A stretch of 36,857 nt of DNA from an uncultured Oscillospiraceae bacterium (GTDB lineage: Bacteria; Bacillota; Clostridia; Oscillospirales; Oscillospiraceae). Each line of letters starts with the position of its first letter. Position 1 is the stretch's first letter. The translations under genes were made by a program, and so were the position numbers. This document shows, one piece after another, positions 26,318 through 35,316 of the stretch. The notes under the pieces were generated by a model. The model was not told where the DNA came from. It did not search any database and worked only from the letters and a program-made list of their open reading frames with translations. The stretch lies in assembly GCA_947632695.1 (NCBI GenBank), contig CANRQC010000003.1, positions 1 to 36,857 on the forward strand, read 5' to 3'.

Positions 26318-26968
26318 ATGAAAAAGAATTTGACGGAGCTGGTATTCATCCTGGACCGGAGCGGGTCCATGGCCGGTCTGGAGTCGGACACCATCGGCGG
26401 CTTCAATGGGATGCTGGAGAAGCAGCGGCGGGAGCCGGGGGCGGCCCTGGTCTCCACGGTGCTGTTCGACAATGTAAGTCAGGTCCTCCACGACCGGGTC
26501 CCGCTTAGCAAGGTGGCCCCTCTGACGGACCGGGACTACACCGTTCGGGGCTGCACCGCCCTGCTGGACGCCATCGGCGGGGCCATCCATCACATCGGCA
26601 ACATCCACAAGTATGCCCGGCCCGAGGACGTGCCGGAACACACCCTGTTCATCATCACCACCGACGGCATGGAAAACGCCAGCCGGCAGTATACCGGCGA
26701 CCGGGTCCGGGCCATGATCCAGCGGCAGAAGGAAAAATATGGGTGGGAATTTCTGTTCCTGGGGGCCAACATCGACGCGGTCCAGACGGCGGGCCGGTTC
26801 GGCATCGGCGCGGACCGGGCGGTGAACTACCACGCCGACAGCCGGGGCACCCGGCTCAACTATCAGGTCCTCAGCGACGCCATTGGCGCGGTCCGGGCCT
26901 CCCAGCCCTTGAGCGCCGGCTGGAAGCAGCGGATCGAGCAGGACTATGAGGAAAGGAAGAAGAAATAA
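26318..26968 (+). CDS. von Willebrand factor A (vWA) domain protein
   Basis: MIDAS-like VFILDRSGSMAGLESDTIGG, TTDGMENAS; AAGGAGG RBS. Confidence 0.92.
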   Translation: MKKNLTELVFILDRSGSMAGLESDTIGGFNGMLEKQRREPGAALVSTVLFDNVSQVLHDRVPLSKVAPLTDRDYTVRGCTALLDAIGGAIHHIGNIHKYARPEDVPEHTLFIITTDGMENASRQYTGDRVRAMIQRQKEKYGWEFLFLGANIDAVQTAGRFGIGADRAVNYHADSRGTRLNYQVLSDAIGAVRASQPLSAGWKQRIEQDYEERKKK

Positions 26969-27017
26969 AGAAAGCGCCGGCCCCCTTCGTGGATCGCTTC
27001 CGGTGGCCGGCAGTATT

Positions 27018-27059
27018 CGAGGCTGGTCTGACAGAGCCATACCAGCCTCGGACTTTTTT
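27018..27059 (+). terminator. Rho-independent terminator
   Basis: CGAGGCTGGT-N13-ACCAGCCTCG-GACTTTTTT. Confidence 0.8.
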
Positions 27060-27094
27060 AACAAAACGGAAAGGAGCGGTCTTCCAGCGGCCCT

Positions 27095-27787
27095 TTACGG
27101 CACCCAGGGCCCCTGGGGAGGACGGGTAGACTCCCAGGTGGGGGGTTGAGGCGTCCAGGTGGGCTGGGGCGGGATCTGATCTTGCCGGGGCGGCATTCCC
27201 AGGTCCTTATTCCGCAGGGCAAACAGCAGGAACGGCTCGGTGACGCGCAGGAAAATGCTCAGCAGCAAAAAGACCACCGCGCTGCCGGGATCGCAGGAGC
27301 GATAGATGTCGTACAGGCAGAAATACTGGATGATGGTCAGGGGAATGCTCAGGCACAGATCCAGCAGGATCGAGCCGCTCATGCTGAGCACCGGGCCCAA
27401 AAGCAGATTCAGGGTCTGCTCCTCGGTCATGTTCATGGGCGGGTTCAGGGCGAAGCCGATCACGGCCCCCATGGCCCGCGCAGCCTGGAAGCTGACCGCA
27501 AGCTCCAGCACATGCTGCAAAATGCTCAGCACCAGCAGGGCCTTGCGCTTGTTGCGGATCTGGCCCTGAACCACATACTGGTATTGATCGGAGATGCAGC
27601 CCCACATCCATGCCCAGCCGATGGGCAGCCAGGCCAGCCAGGGATGGTTGACGCCCCGCCGCCGGGCGATGGTTTGGACCGCCAGCGCTTCCAGCACATA
27701 GGTCAGGATCAAGAAGCCCAGGGCCAGCAAGATTGACGGCAAATACAAAAGCGCGGCCACAGTATCGACAGCAGGTTCCATAGGCAA
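27095..27787 (-). CDS. Hypothetical multi-pass membrane protein
   Basis: Several hydrophobic helices and Pro-rich C-terminus (PPQPTWTPQPPTWESTRPPQGPWVP). Confidence 0.8.
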   Translation of the reverse strand: MPMEPAVDTVAALLYLPSILLALGFLILTYVLEALAVQTIARRRGVNHPWLAWLPIGWAWMWGCISDQYQYVVQGQIRNKRKALLVLSILQHVLELAVSFQAARAMGAVIGFALNPPMNMTEEQTLNLLLGPVLSMSGSILLDLCLSIPLTIIQYFCLYDIYRSCDPGSAVVFLLLSIFLRVTEPFLLFALRNKDLGMPPRQDQIPPQPTWTPQPPTWESTRPPQGPWVP

Positions 27788-27970
27788 TGCCTCCTTTTTT
27801 CTTTTTCGCAGCTCTAGTATACCACTTTATTTCCAAAAAAGCAAGGGGACCGGGGCGGGGGAGGGGCAATCTGACCGATAAAAAACCTTCATTTTCAAGG
27901 CGGCCCAAAAGGACTTGGGATATTTCCATAAAAAAGCCCTGAGATTTTGCAATAAAATGTCAAAAGGTAC

Positions 27971-27999
27971 TTGCAAAATGCGCAAAAGCCGTGTATAAT
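27971..27999 (+). promoter_or_regulatory. sigma70-type promoter
   Basis: TTGCAA-17 nt-TATAAT. Confidence 0.65.
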
Positions 28000-28059
28000 A
28001 GTTACGGAATTTTGTGGAATCCGTTTTTGTGCAGATTTAAAGATGGGGGCTTGTATCAT

Positions 28060-29148
28060 ATGTCCAACAGTGTGTTTCAGAGCGTGATTTTGCAGCTCAA
28101 GGACGTGACGGACCGGGTATTCGGCGTCATCGATACGGAGGGGTATGTGATCTCCTCCACAGATACCATGCTTCTGGGGGAGCGTTGGGCGGACTGCGCC
28201 CTGAAGGCCTCCGCGGCTGGCGAGGGGATCGTCACCTACCACCAGAAGGCGTTCAAGGCCATTCTGAACAGTTCCAATTACTTTGAGTACGCCGTGTTCT
28301 GCACCGGGGACGACGAAACCGCCAAGTCCTTCTGCGCCATGGCCCACATCGCCCTGAACGAGGCCAAGACCTTCTATGAGGAGAAGCACGACCGGGGCAC
28401 CTTCGTGAAAAACATCATCATGGACAATATCCTGCCCGGCGACATTTATATCCGGGCCAAGGAGCTGCACTTCTCCACGGACACTCCTCGGGCGGTATTT
28501 CTGGTGCGGCAGGTGGGCCACGCGGAGGTGACGGCGGTGGATGTGCTGACCGGTCTGTTCCCCGACCGGACCCAGGACTTTGTGCTGAGCATCAACGAGA
28601 CAGACATCGCCGTGGTGAAGCAGATCAGCCCAGGCACTCCCGACGGGGAGCTGGAGCGGCTGGCCAAGACCATGGAGGACACCCTGAAAAACGATCTGTA
28701 CGTCAAGACGGTGATCGGCATCGGCACCGTGGCGGAGCATCTGCGGGAGCTGGCGGATTCCTATAAGGAGGCCCAGACCGCCATCGACGTAGGCAAGGTC
28801 TTCGACACGGAAAAGTCCATCATCAACTATGAGAACCTGGGTATCGGCCGGCTGATCTACCAGCTGCCCACCACGCTGTGCGAGATCTTCCTGTCCGAGA
28901 TCTTCAAGAAGAGCGCCATCGACTCCCTGGACCAGGAGACGCTGTTCACCATCAACAAGTTCTTTGAGAACAACCTGAACGTCTCCGAGACCTCCCGGAA
29001 GCTGTTCGTCCACCGGAACACCCTGGTGTACCGCCTGGAGAAGATCAAGAAGCTGACGGGCCTGGACCTGCGGCAGTTCGACCACGCCATCGTCTTTAAG
29101 GTGGCGCTGATGGTCCGCAAATACCTGGCGTCAAGGGAAAATCGATAA
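28060..29148 (+). CDS. PucR/CdaR-type transcriptional regulator
   Basis: C-terminal HTH FFENNLNVSETSRKLFVHRNTLVYRLEKIKKLTGLDLRQF. Confidence 0.88.
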   Translation: MSNSVFQSVILQLKDVTDRVFGVIDTEGYVISSTDTMLLGERWADCALKASAAGEGIVTYHQKAFKAILNSSNYFEYAVFCTGDDETAKSFCAMAHIALNEAKTFYEEKHDRGTFVKNIIMDNILPGDIYIRAKELHFSTDTPRAVFLVRQVGHAEVTAVDVLTGLFPDRTQDFVLSINETDIAVVKQISPGTPDGELERLAKTMEDTLKNDLYVKTVIGIGTVAEHLRELADSYKEAQTAIDVGKVFDTEKSIINYENLGIGRLIYQLPTTLCEIFLSEIFKKSAIDSLDQETLFTINKFFENNLNVSETSRKLFVHRNTLVYRLEKIKKLTGLDLRQFDHAIVFKVALMVRKYLASRENR

Positions 29149-29154
29149 AAATAC

Positions 29155-29188
29155 CGGCGGGAAAGGGAGGCCTTTCCCGCCGATTTTT
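29155..29188 (+). terminator. Rho-independent terminator
   Basis: CGGCGGGAAAGG-GAGG-CCTTTCCCGCCG-ATTTTT. Confidence 0.88.
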
Positions 29189-29300
29189 GCGGTGCCGGGG
29201 GCGGAGCGCGAAGGGCGACGGGAAGCGGGACCTTTCGCCGGAGCGCCCCCGGTTCCACCTTTTCCCACGCAAAATATCGGTTTTTTTGGTGGATTTGCTA

Positions 29301-29329
29301 TTGACAGGTCATTTACAATGTGTTACAAT
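29301..29329 (+). promoter_or_regulatory. sigma70-type promoter for ftsEX
   Basis: TTGACA-17 nt-TACAAT. Confidence 0.75.
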
Positions 29330-29361
29330 TTGGTTACATCAATTTGGGAGCGAATATACAT

Positions 29362-30051
29362 ATGATTGCCTTTACCGATGTTGAAAAGTCCTACACCGTG
29401 GGGACCAAGGCCCTGCGGGGGATTTCCTTACAGATCGAGGACGGGGAATTTGCCTTCCTGGTGGGCCCCTCCGGCTCCGGCAAATCCACCATTATCAAGC
29501 TGATTACCGGCGAGCTGAAGCCTACCGCCGGCTCTGTTCATGTCAACGGGTACTCTCTGGAGCGGATCCGCAAGCGGGAGATCCCCTACCTGCGCCGGAC
29601 CCTGGGGGTGGTGTTCCAGGATTTCCGGCTGATCGGCACCAAGACGGTTTACGACAACGTGGCCTTCGCCATGCGGGTCATCGGCGCCCGGGAGAAGGAG
29701 ATCAAGGAGCGGGTGCCCTATGTGCTGGATCTGGTGGGGCTGGAGAGCAAGAGCCGCCGCCACCCCGGGGAGCTGTCCGGCGGCGAGCAGCAGCGGCTGG
29801 CCATCGCCCGGGCCCTGGTGAACAACCCCTCAACCATCATCGCCGACGAGCCCACCGGCAACCTGGACCCCGCCCGGTCCTATGAGATCATGCTCCTGCT
29901 GCAGGAGATCAACAATCTGGGCAACACCATGCTGGTGGTCACCCATGAGCACGATCTGGTGGAGCAGTTCTCCAAGCGGGTCATTGCCATCAACGAGGGC
30001 CTAGTCATCAGCGACGGAATGGATGGGTATTACGACTATGAAAATCAATAA
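29362..30051 (+). CDS. ftsE: Cell division ATP-binding protein FtsE
   Basis: [24 protein letters not shown], followed by ftsX. Confidence 0.95.
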   Translation: MIAFTDVEKSYTVGTKALRGISLQIEDGEFAFLVGPSGSGKSTIIKLITGELKPTAGSVHVNGYSLERIRKREIPYLRRTLGVVFQDFRLIGTKTVYDNVAFAMRVIGAREKEIKERVPYVLDLVGLESKSRRHPGELSGGEQQRLAIARALVNNPSTIIADEPTGNLDPARSYEIMLLLQEINNLGNTMLVVTHEHDLVEQFSKRVIAINEGLVISDGMDGYYDYENQ

Positions 30052-30928
30052 CTTAGGATATCTGCTGGTAGAGGGCATCAAGGGCATTTTCCTCCGGGGC
30101 TTTATGTCCTTCGCCGCCGTGTGCGTCACGGTGGCCTGCCTGCTGATCGTGGGCAGCTTTTCCAGCCTGATTTATAACGTGAACATCATGGTGGAGGATC
30201 TGAACAAGACCAACGAGATCATGGTGTATGTGGACAGCGAGCTGTCCGAGGCGGAGGCCCGCAGCGTGGGCACCGAGCTGAACCGGATCGACAACGTCCT
30301 GCAGGCCACCTTCGTGTCCCGGGACGTGGCTCTGGCGGAATTTATCGCCGACCATGCCGACGAGGCCGAGGCCTTCAGCGGCGTGGAGCCGGAGACCCTG
30401 CGCCATCGCTTCGTGGTGACTCTGGAGGACAACTCCAAAATGGAGCAGACCGACGAGCTGATCCAGCAGATCCCCGGCGTTGCCAAGACCAGCGCCGCCT
30501 ATGAGCTGGCGGAGGGCTTTACCACCTTGCAGCGGGTACTGCACATCGCCTCTATCGCGGTGATCGCGGTGCTGCTGCTGGTGTCGCTGCTGATTATTTC
30601 CAACACCGTCAAGCTGGCCATGTACGACCGGCGGGACGAGATCGCCATTATGAAAATGGTGGGCGCCACCAACGGCTTTATCCGTCTGCCCTTCGTGGTG
30701 GAGGGCTTCTTCCTGGGCATGATCGGCGCGGCGGTGGCCTTTGGCCTGGAGTGGCTGATGTACGACGCCCTGGTGGAGCAGCTGGAATCGGTGGATTCCC
30801 TGAACCTGCTGAACTTCGTGCCCTTCAGCGAGCTGCTGGTGCCCATGGTGGCCACCTTTGCGGCGGCGGGCGCGTTCGTGGGCATTGTGGGCAGCTGGAC
30901 CTCCATCCGGAAGTTCATGGATGTGTAA
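30038..30928 (+). CDS. ftsX: Cell division permease-like protein FtsX
   Basis: [51 protein letters not shown]. Confidence 0.95.
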   Translation: MKINNLGYLLVEGIKGIFLRGFMSFAAVCVTVACLLIVGSFSSLIYNVNIMVEDLNKTNEIMVYVDSELSEAEARSVGTELNRIDNVLQATFVSRDVALAEFIADHADEAEAFSGVEPETLRHRFVVTLEDNSKMEQTDELIQQIPGVAKTSAAYELAEGFTTLQRVLHIASIAVIAVLLLVSLLIISNTVKLAMYDRRDEIAIMKMVGATNGFIRLPFVVEGFFLGMIGAAVAFGLEWLMYDALVEQLESVDSLNLLNFVPFSELLVPMVATFAAAGAFVGIVGSWTSIRKFMDV

Positions 30929-30940
30929 CGGAGGCGCGGG

Positions 30941-32185
30941 ATGAAAAAGCATCGGACGATGATCGCGCTGGCGCTGATCCTGGCGCTGACAGTGTCCATG
31001 GCGGGCGCTGCCATCCCGGAAGCCGAAGCCGCCTCCTCCAGCGAGATCCGGGAGCAGCTGGAGGAGCTGGAGGCGGAGCAGGAGGACTATCAGGCCCAGA
31101 TCGACGCCCTGGAGCAGCAGATCGCGGAAAATCTGTCCTCCATGCAGGAGATCGTGGAGCAGAAGAACCTGATCGACCAGCAGGTGACGCTGCTGAACAG
31201 CCAGATCGCCAACGTGAACGAACGCCTGGCCGCCTACGCCGTGCTGATCGCGGACAAGCAGGAGGAGCTGGAGGCGGCCCAGGCCCGGCTGGAGGAGCTG
31301 AACGAAAAGAACCGGGAACGGATCCGGGCCATGGAGGAAAACGGCGCCTTGTCCTACTGGTCGGTGCTGTTCAAAGCCAACAGCTTCGCGGACCTGTTGG
31401 ATCGGCTGAACATGATCGAGGAGATCGCCGCCGCGGACCAGGAGCGGCTGCGCCTGCTGTCTGATGCGGCCCAGCGGGTGGCGGATGCCCAGGCGGAGCT
31501 GGAAGCGGAGCGGGACGGCCTTCAAGACGTCCGGAACGAGTTGGAAGACACCCAGGCGGAGCTGGATCAGAAGCGGGCGGAGGCCGATGCTCTTCTGGAT
31601 CAGCTCCGGGCCAAGGGCGAGGAATTTGACCTGTACATGGAGGAGGCGGAGGAGCGCCAGGCGGATGTGATGCTCCGGATCGCCCAGAAGGAAGACGAGC
31701 TGGACGAGGCCGAGTATCAAGAATGGCTGGCGACCTATGTTCCCCCGGAGACCTCCTCCGGCGGCGGTGGGTATTTCACCAGCGCTACCCCCAACCCCGG
31801 CGGCTGGATCACCCCGGTGCCCTGGTACATCATTACCAGCCCCTTCGGACCCCGGATCCACCCCATCTATGGGGACTATCGGATGCACTACGGCGTGGAC
31901 ATGGCCTGTGACGAGGGCACGCCCATTTACGCCACCCGGGGCGGCAAGGTCATTGTTGCGGAGTATGACAGCTCCTGCGGCAACTATGTGACCATTGACC
32001 ACGGGGACGGGTATCGTTCCATTTACATGCACATGACCTATTTTGTGGTGTCCTACGGCGAGTATGTGGCTGCCGGGCAGGTCATCGGCTATGTGGGGGA
32101 GACCGGCGACGCCACCGGGCCCCATTTGCACTTCGGCATCTCCTATAATGGAACTTATGTAAACCCCATGGAGTATGTGGGCTAA
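30941..32185 (+). CDS. EnvC-like murein hydrolase activator / M23 peptidase
   Basis: Signal peptide, long coiled coil, M23 domain (GVDMACDEGTPIYATRGGKV, GPHLHFG). Confidence 0.92.
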   Translation: MKKHRTMIALALILALTVSMAGAAIPEAEAASSSEIREQLEELEAEQEDYQAQIDALEQQIAENLSSMQEIVEQKNLIDQQVTLLNSQIANVNERLAAYAVLIADKQEELEAAQARLEELNEKNRERIRAMEENGALSYWSVLFKANSFADLLDRLNMIEEIAAADQERLRLLSDAAQRVADAQAELEAERDGLQDVRNELEDTQAELDQKRAEADALLDQLRAKGEEFDLYMEEAEERQADVMLRIAQKEDELDEAEYQEWLATYVPPETSSGGGGYFTSATPNPGGWITPVPWYIITSPFGPRIHPIYGDYRMHYGVDMACDEGTPIYATRGGKVIVAEYDSSCGNYVTIDHGDGYRSIYMHMTYFVVSYGEYVAAGQVIGYVGETGDATGPHLHFGISYNGTYVNPMEYVG

Positions 32186-32194
32186 GGAGTCTCC

Positions 32195-33445
32195 ATGAAA
32201 CATCGCAAATTCTGGATTGCGCTGCTGGCGGCCTTGCTGGCGGCGGCAATGCTGCTGCCCATGCTGGTCAGCCTGATTCCCACCGCCCACGGCGCCACCT
32301 CGGACGAGATCCGGGCCGAGATCGACGAGCTGGAAGCCCAGTCCGACGAGCTCTCCGCCCAAATGGCGGCCCTGGAGGCCCAGATTTCCGACAATATGTC
32401 GGAAATGCGGCAGGTCGTGGAGCAAAAATACGTTATCGACCAGCAGGTGAACCTGCTGTACGCCCAAATTGAAAATATCAACCAGCGGCTCTCGGCCTAC
32501 GCCGTGCTGATCGCGGATAAGCAGGAGCAGCTGGACGCGGCCCAGGCCCGGGTAGAGGAACTGAATGAAAAGAACCGGGAACGGATCCGGGCCATGGAGG
32601 AAAACGGCACGGTTTCCTATTGGTCCGTGCTGTTCAGAGCCAACAGCTTTTCCGATCTGCTGGACCGGATCAACATGATCCAGGAGATCGCGGCGGCGGA
32701 CCAGCGGCGCTTAGAGCAGATGCGGGAGGCCGCCGAGCAGGTCCTCTCCGCCCGGGAGGAGCTGGAAGAGGAGCGGGACCAGATGGCCGAGACCCGGGCT
32801 TCTTTGGAATCGGCCCAGGCGGAGCTGGCGGAGAAGCGGGCGGCGGCGGACGAAATGCTGGACTCCCTCCAGGCCCGGCACGAGGAATTTCTGGAGATGC
32901 TGGAGCAGGCCGAGGACGCCGAGGACGAGCTTTTGCGGCAGATCGCCGAGCAGGAGGCGGAGTACGACGCCGCCAAGGACCGGGAGTATCTGGAATGGCT
33001 GGCCCGGCAGCCCAAGCCTGAGTCCAACGCCAGCAGCTACGGCACCGGCGGGGATGGCACCTGGCTTCCGCCTCTGGACTTCATCTATGTGGTCAGTCCC
33101 TTCGGTATGCGGCTGCACCCCATTCTGGGCTACTACCGGATGCACCGGGGGGTGGACCTGGACGCGGATCAGGGAGACCCCATCTACGCCAGCCGAAGCG
33201 GCGTGGTCACCGTAGCGGAAAGCGACAGCGAATCCGGCAACTATGTGGTGATCAACCACGGCGGCGGCTATTCCTCCGGGTATATGCATATGACCTACTA
33301 TGTGGTTTCCAAGGGAGACTATGTGCTGGCGGGGCAGATCATCGGCTATGTGGGCTCCACTGGCCTGTCCACCGGGCCCCATCTGCATTTCAGCGTGTAC
33401 TATAACGGCGAGGCCGTCAATCCCATGGATTATATCGGCGGTTGA
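32195..33445 (+). CDS. EnvC-like murein hydrolase activator / M23 peptidase (tandem paralogue)
   Basis: Same architecture; GVDLDADQGDPIYASRSGVV, GPHLHFS. Confidence 0.92.
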   Translation: MKHRKFWIALLAALLAAAMLLPMLVSLIPTAHGATSDEIRAEIDELEAQSDELSAQMAALEAQISDNMSEMRQVVEQKYVIDQQVNLLYAQIENINQRLSAYAVLIADKQEQLDAAQARVEELNEKNRERIRAMEENGTVSYWSVLFRANSFSDLLDRINMIQEIAAADQRRLEQMREAAEQVLSAREELEEERDQMAETRASLESAQAELAEKRAAADEMLDSLQARHEEFLEMLEQAEDAEDELLRQIAEQEAEYDAAKDREYLEWLARQPKPESNASSYGTGGDGTWLPPLDFIYVVSPFGMRLHPILGYYRMHRGVDLDADQGDPIYASRSGVVTVAESDSESGNYVVINHGGGYSSGYMHMTYYVVSKGDYVLAGQIIGYVGSTGLSTGPHLHFSVYYNGEAVNPMDYIGG

Positions 33446-33448
33446 GGA

Positions 33449-33488
33449 TTCCCCGCGGCCCCATGGGGCTGCGGGGAAATCATTTTTT
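33449..33488 (+). terminator. Rho-independent terminator
   Basis: TTCCCCGCGGCCCCATGGGGCTGCGGGGAA followed by ATCATTTTTT. Confidence 0.8.
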
Positions 33489-33503
33489 AAGAGGTGTTCT
33501 GCA

Positions 33504-34742
33504 ATGACCGAAGAAACGAAGATCGAGGAAGCGTCCTCCCAGATCCTAGAGCTGGAGGAACAGTGCCGGAAGCTGAAAAAAAGCGCCACTTTGGAACGAA
33601 TCGCCTACCTGTGCCTGATCGGGGCGCTGGCGGTGTCGCTGGTGCTGGTCAGCGTCCTGGCGGGAACCGCCTACCCCAAGGGAAGCGAACAGAGCAAGCT
33701 GGAGGCCATGAAGCAGCTGATCCTGGAGCGCTTTATCGGGGAGGCGGACGCCAAGGCCATGGAGGACGCCGCCGCCCAGGCCATGGTCAGCAGCCTGGGA
33801 GACCGCTGGAGCTATTATCTGACGGCGGAGGCATATACCGCCCACTTGGAGAACCAGAACAACGCCTATGTGGGCGTGGGCGTTACCATCCGGCAGCGGG
33901 AGGGCGTGGGCTTCGACGTGGTGGAAGTCACCGCCGGGGGCCCGGCGGAGGGGGCGGGGATCTTGCCCGGGGACGTGATCACAGCCATTGAAGGTCAGTC
34001 CGCCGCCCAGCTCACGGCGGAGGAGGCCAGAGGCCTGATCCGCGGCCAGGTGGGCACCCAGGTGGAGATCGTTGTGGACCGGCAGGGGAGCAGCCTGACC
34101 TTCTCCGTGCCTCGCCGGAGCATTCAGACCGCCGTGGCCACCGGCGCCATGCTGGAGGGGAATATCGGCCTGGTTCGGATCGTGAATTTTGACAGCCGCT
34201 GCGCCGACGAGACCAAGGCCGCCATTGAGGACCTGCTGGCCCAGGGGGCGGAGAAGCTGATTTTCGACGTGCGGAACAACCCCGGGGGCTATGTCTCCGA
34301 GTTGGTGGAGCTGGCGGACTATTTGTTGCCGGAGGGCCCGGTGTTCCGGAGCGTGGAGTACACCGGCCAGGAGGAGGTGTACACCTCGGACGCAAAATGC
34401 GTGGACGTGCCCATGGCGGTGCTGGTGAACGGGGAATCCTATTCCGCCGCGGAATTTTTCGCCGCCGTGCTGTCCGAGTACGATGTTGCCGTGGTGGTGG
34501 GCCAGCCCACCTGCGGCAAGGGCTATTTCCAGCGGACCTACGCCTTCGCCGACGGCTCCGCCATCGGCCTGTCTGTGGGCAAGTATTTCACCCCCGGCGG
34601 TGTGAGCCTGGCGGAGGCGGGGGGCCTGGTTCCCGACGTGGCGGTGGAGGTGGACGCCGATACCGCCGCCCTGATCGCCCAGGGCACCCTCCCGGCAGAG
34701 GAGGATCCCCAGATCCAGGCCGCTATTCAAGCGCTGAAATAG
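33504..34742 (+). CDS. S41 family C-terminal processing peptidase (CtpA-like)
   Basis: TM anchor, PDZ (VEVTAGGPAEGAGILPGDVI), NNPGGYVSELVELADYLLP, SYSAAEFFAA, GKGYFQ. Confidence 0.94.
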   Translation: MTEETKIEEASSQILELEEQCRKLKKSATLERIAYLCLIGALAVSLVLVSVLAGTAYPKGSEQSKLEAMKQLILERFIGEADAKAMEDAAAQAMVSSLGDRWSYYLTAEAYTAHLENQNNAYVGVGVTIRQREGVGFDVVEVTAGGPAEGAGILPGDVITAIEGQSAAQLTAEEARGLIRGQVGTQVEIVVDRQGSSLTFSVPRRSIQTAVATGAMLEGNIGLVRIVNFDSRCADETKAAIEDLLAQGAEKLIFDVRNNPGGYVSELVELADYLLPEGPVFRSVEYTGQEEVYTSDAKCVDVPMAVLVNGESYSAAEFFAAVLSEYDVAVVVGQPTCGKGYFQRTYAFADGSAIGLSVGKYFTPGGVSLAEAGGLVPDVAVEVDADTAALIAQGTLPAEEDPQIQAAIQALK

Positions 34743-34763
34743 CCGGAAATATTGGAAAATCCC

Positions 34764-34792
34764 TTGACTGCCCGGCAAAAATCCACTATAAT
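34764..34792 (+). promoter_or_regulatory. sigma70-type promoter for greA
   Basis: TTGACT-17 nt-TATAAT. Confidence 0.75.
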
Positions 34793-34833
34793 GTGGAAGC
34801 TATCTATTACTAATTACTTTGGAGGCGTCCACT

Positions 34834-35313
34834 ATGGCAAAGGAATATAAGATCACCAGTCTGCGTCTGGCGGATTTGGAAAAGGAACTGAACTATCTCA
34901 AGACCACCCGGGAGCGGGAGATCGCCGCCATGATCGCCGAGGCCCGGTCCTACGGCGACCTGTCCGAAAACTCCGAATACGACGCCGCGAAAAACGAGCA
35001 GGCCAAGCTCTATGGCCGGATCGGGGAGATCGAGGACATTCTGTCCCACGCCGTGATCATCGAGGACGAAAACGAGGCCAACGGACGGGTGGGCCTGGGC
35101 TGCACCGTCACAGTCCTGGACGTGGAAACGGGGATCAAGACCGAGTACCGGATCACCGGCTCCCAGGAGGCCAATCCCATGGAGCACAAGCTGTCCGACG
35201 ACTCTCCCTTCGGCCGGGCCATCGTGGGCAAGGCCGTGGGGGAGACCTTCACCGTCAACGCCCCCTCCGGAGCCTTTGATATGAAGGTCCTTTCCGTCAC
35301 CCGCGAGGGCTGA
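34834..35313 (+). CDS. greA: Transcription elongation factor GreA
   Basis: 160 aa coiled coil (YGDLSENSEYDAAKNEQ) and FKBP-like C-terminus. Confidence 0.95.
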   Translation: MAKEYKITSLRLADLEKELNYLKTTREREIAAMIAEARSYGDLSENSEYDAAKNEQAKLYGRIGEIEDILSHAVIIEDENEANGRVGLGCTVTVLDVETGIKTEYRITGSQEANPMEHKLSDDSPFGRAIVGKAVGETFTVNAPSGAFDMKVLSVTREG

Positions 35314-35316
35314 GCC

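Noticed and set aside
27895-29085. 396-aa minus-strand ORF
   Set aside because: Antisense to the PucR-type regulator, which has a clear HTH, promoter and terminator
30053-32467. 804-aa antisense ORF opposite ftsX/M23 genes
   Set aside because: Low-complexity His/Gly/Leu/Gln composition from GC-rich codon structure; the sense strand encodes clear proteins
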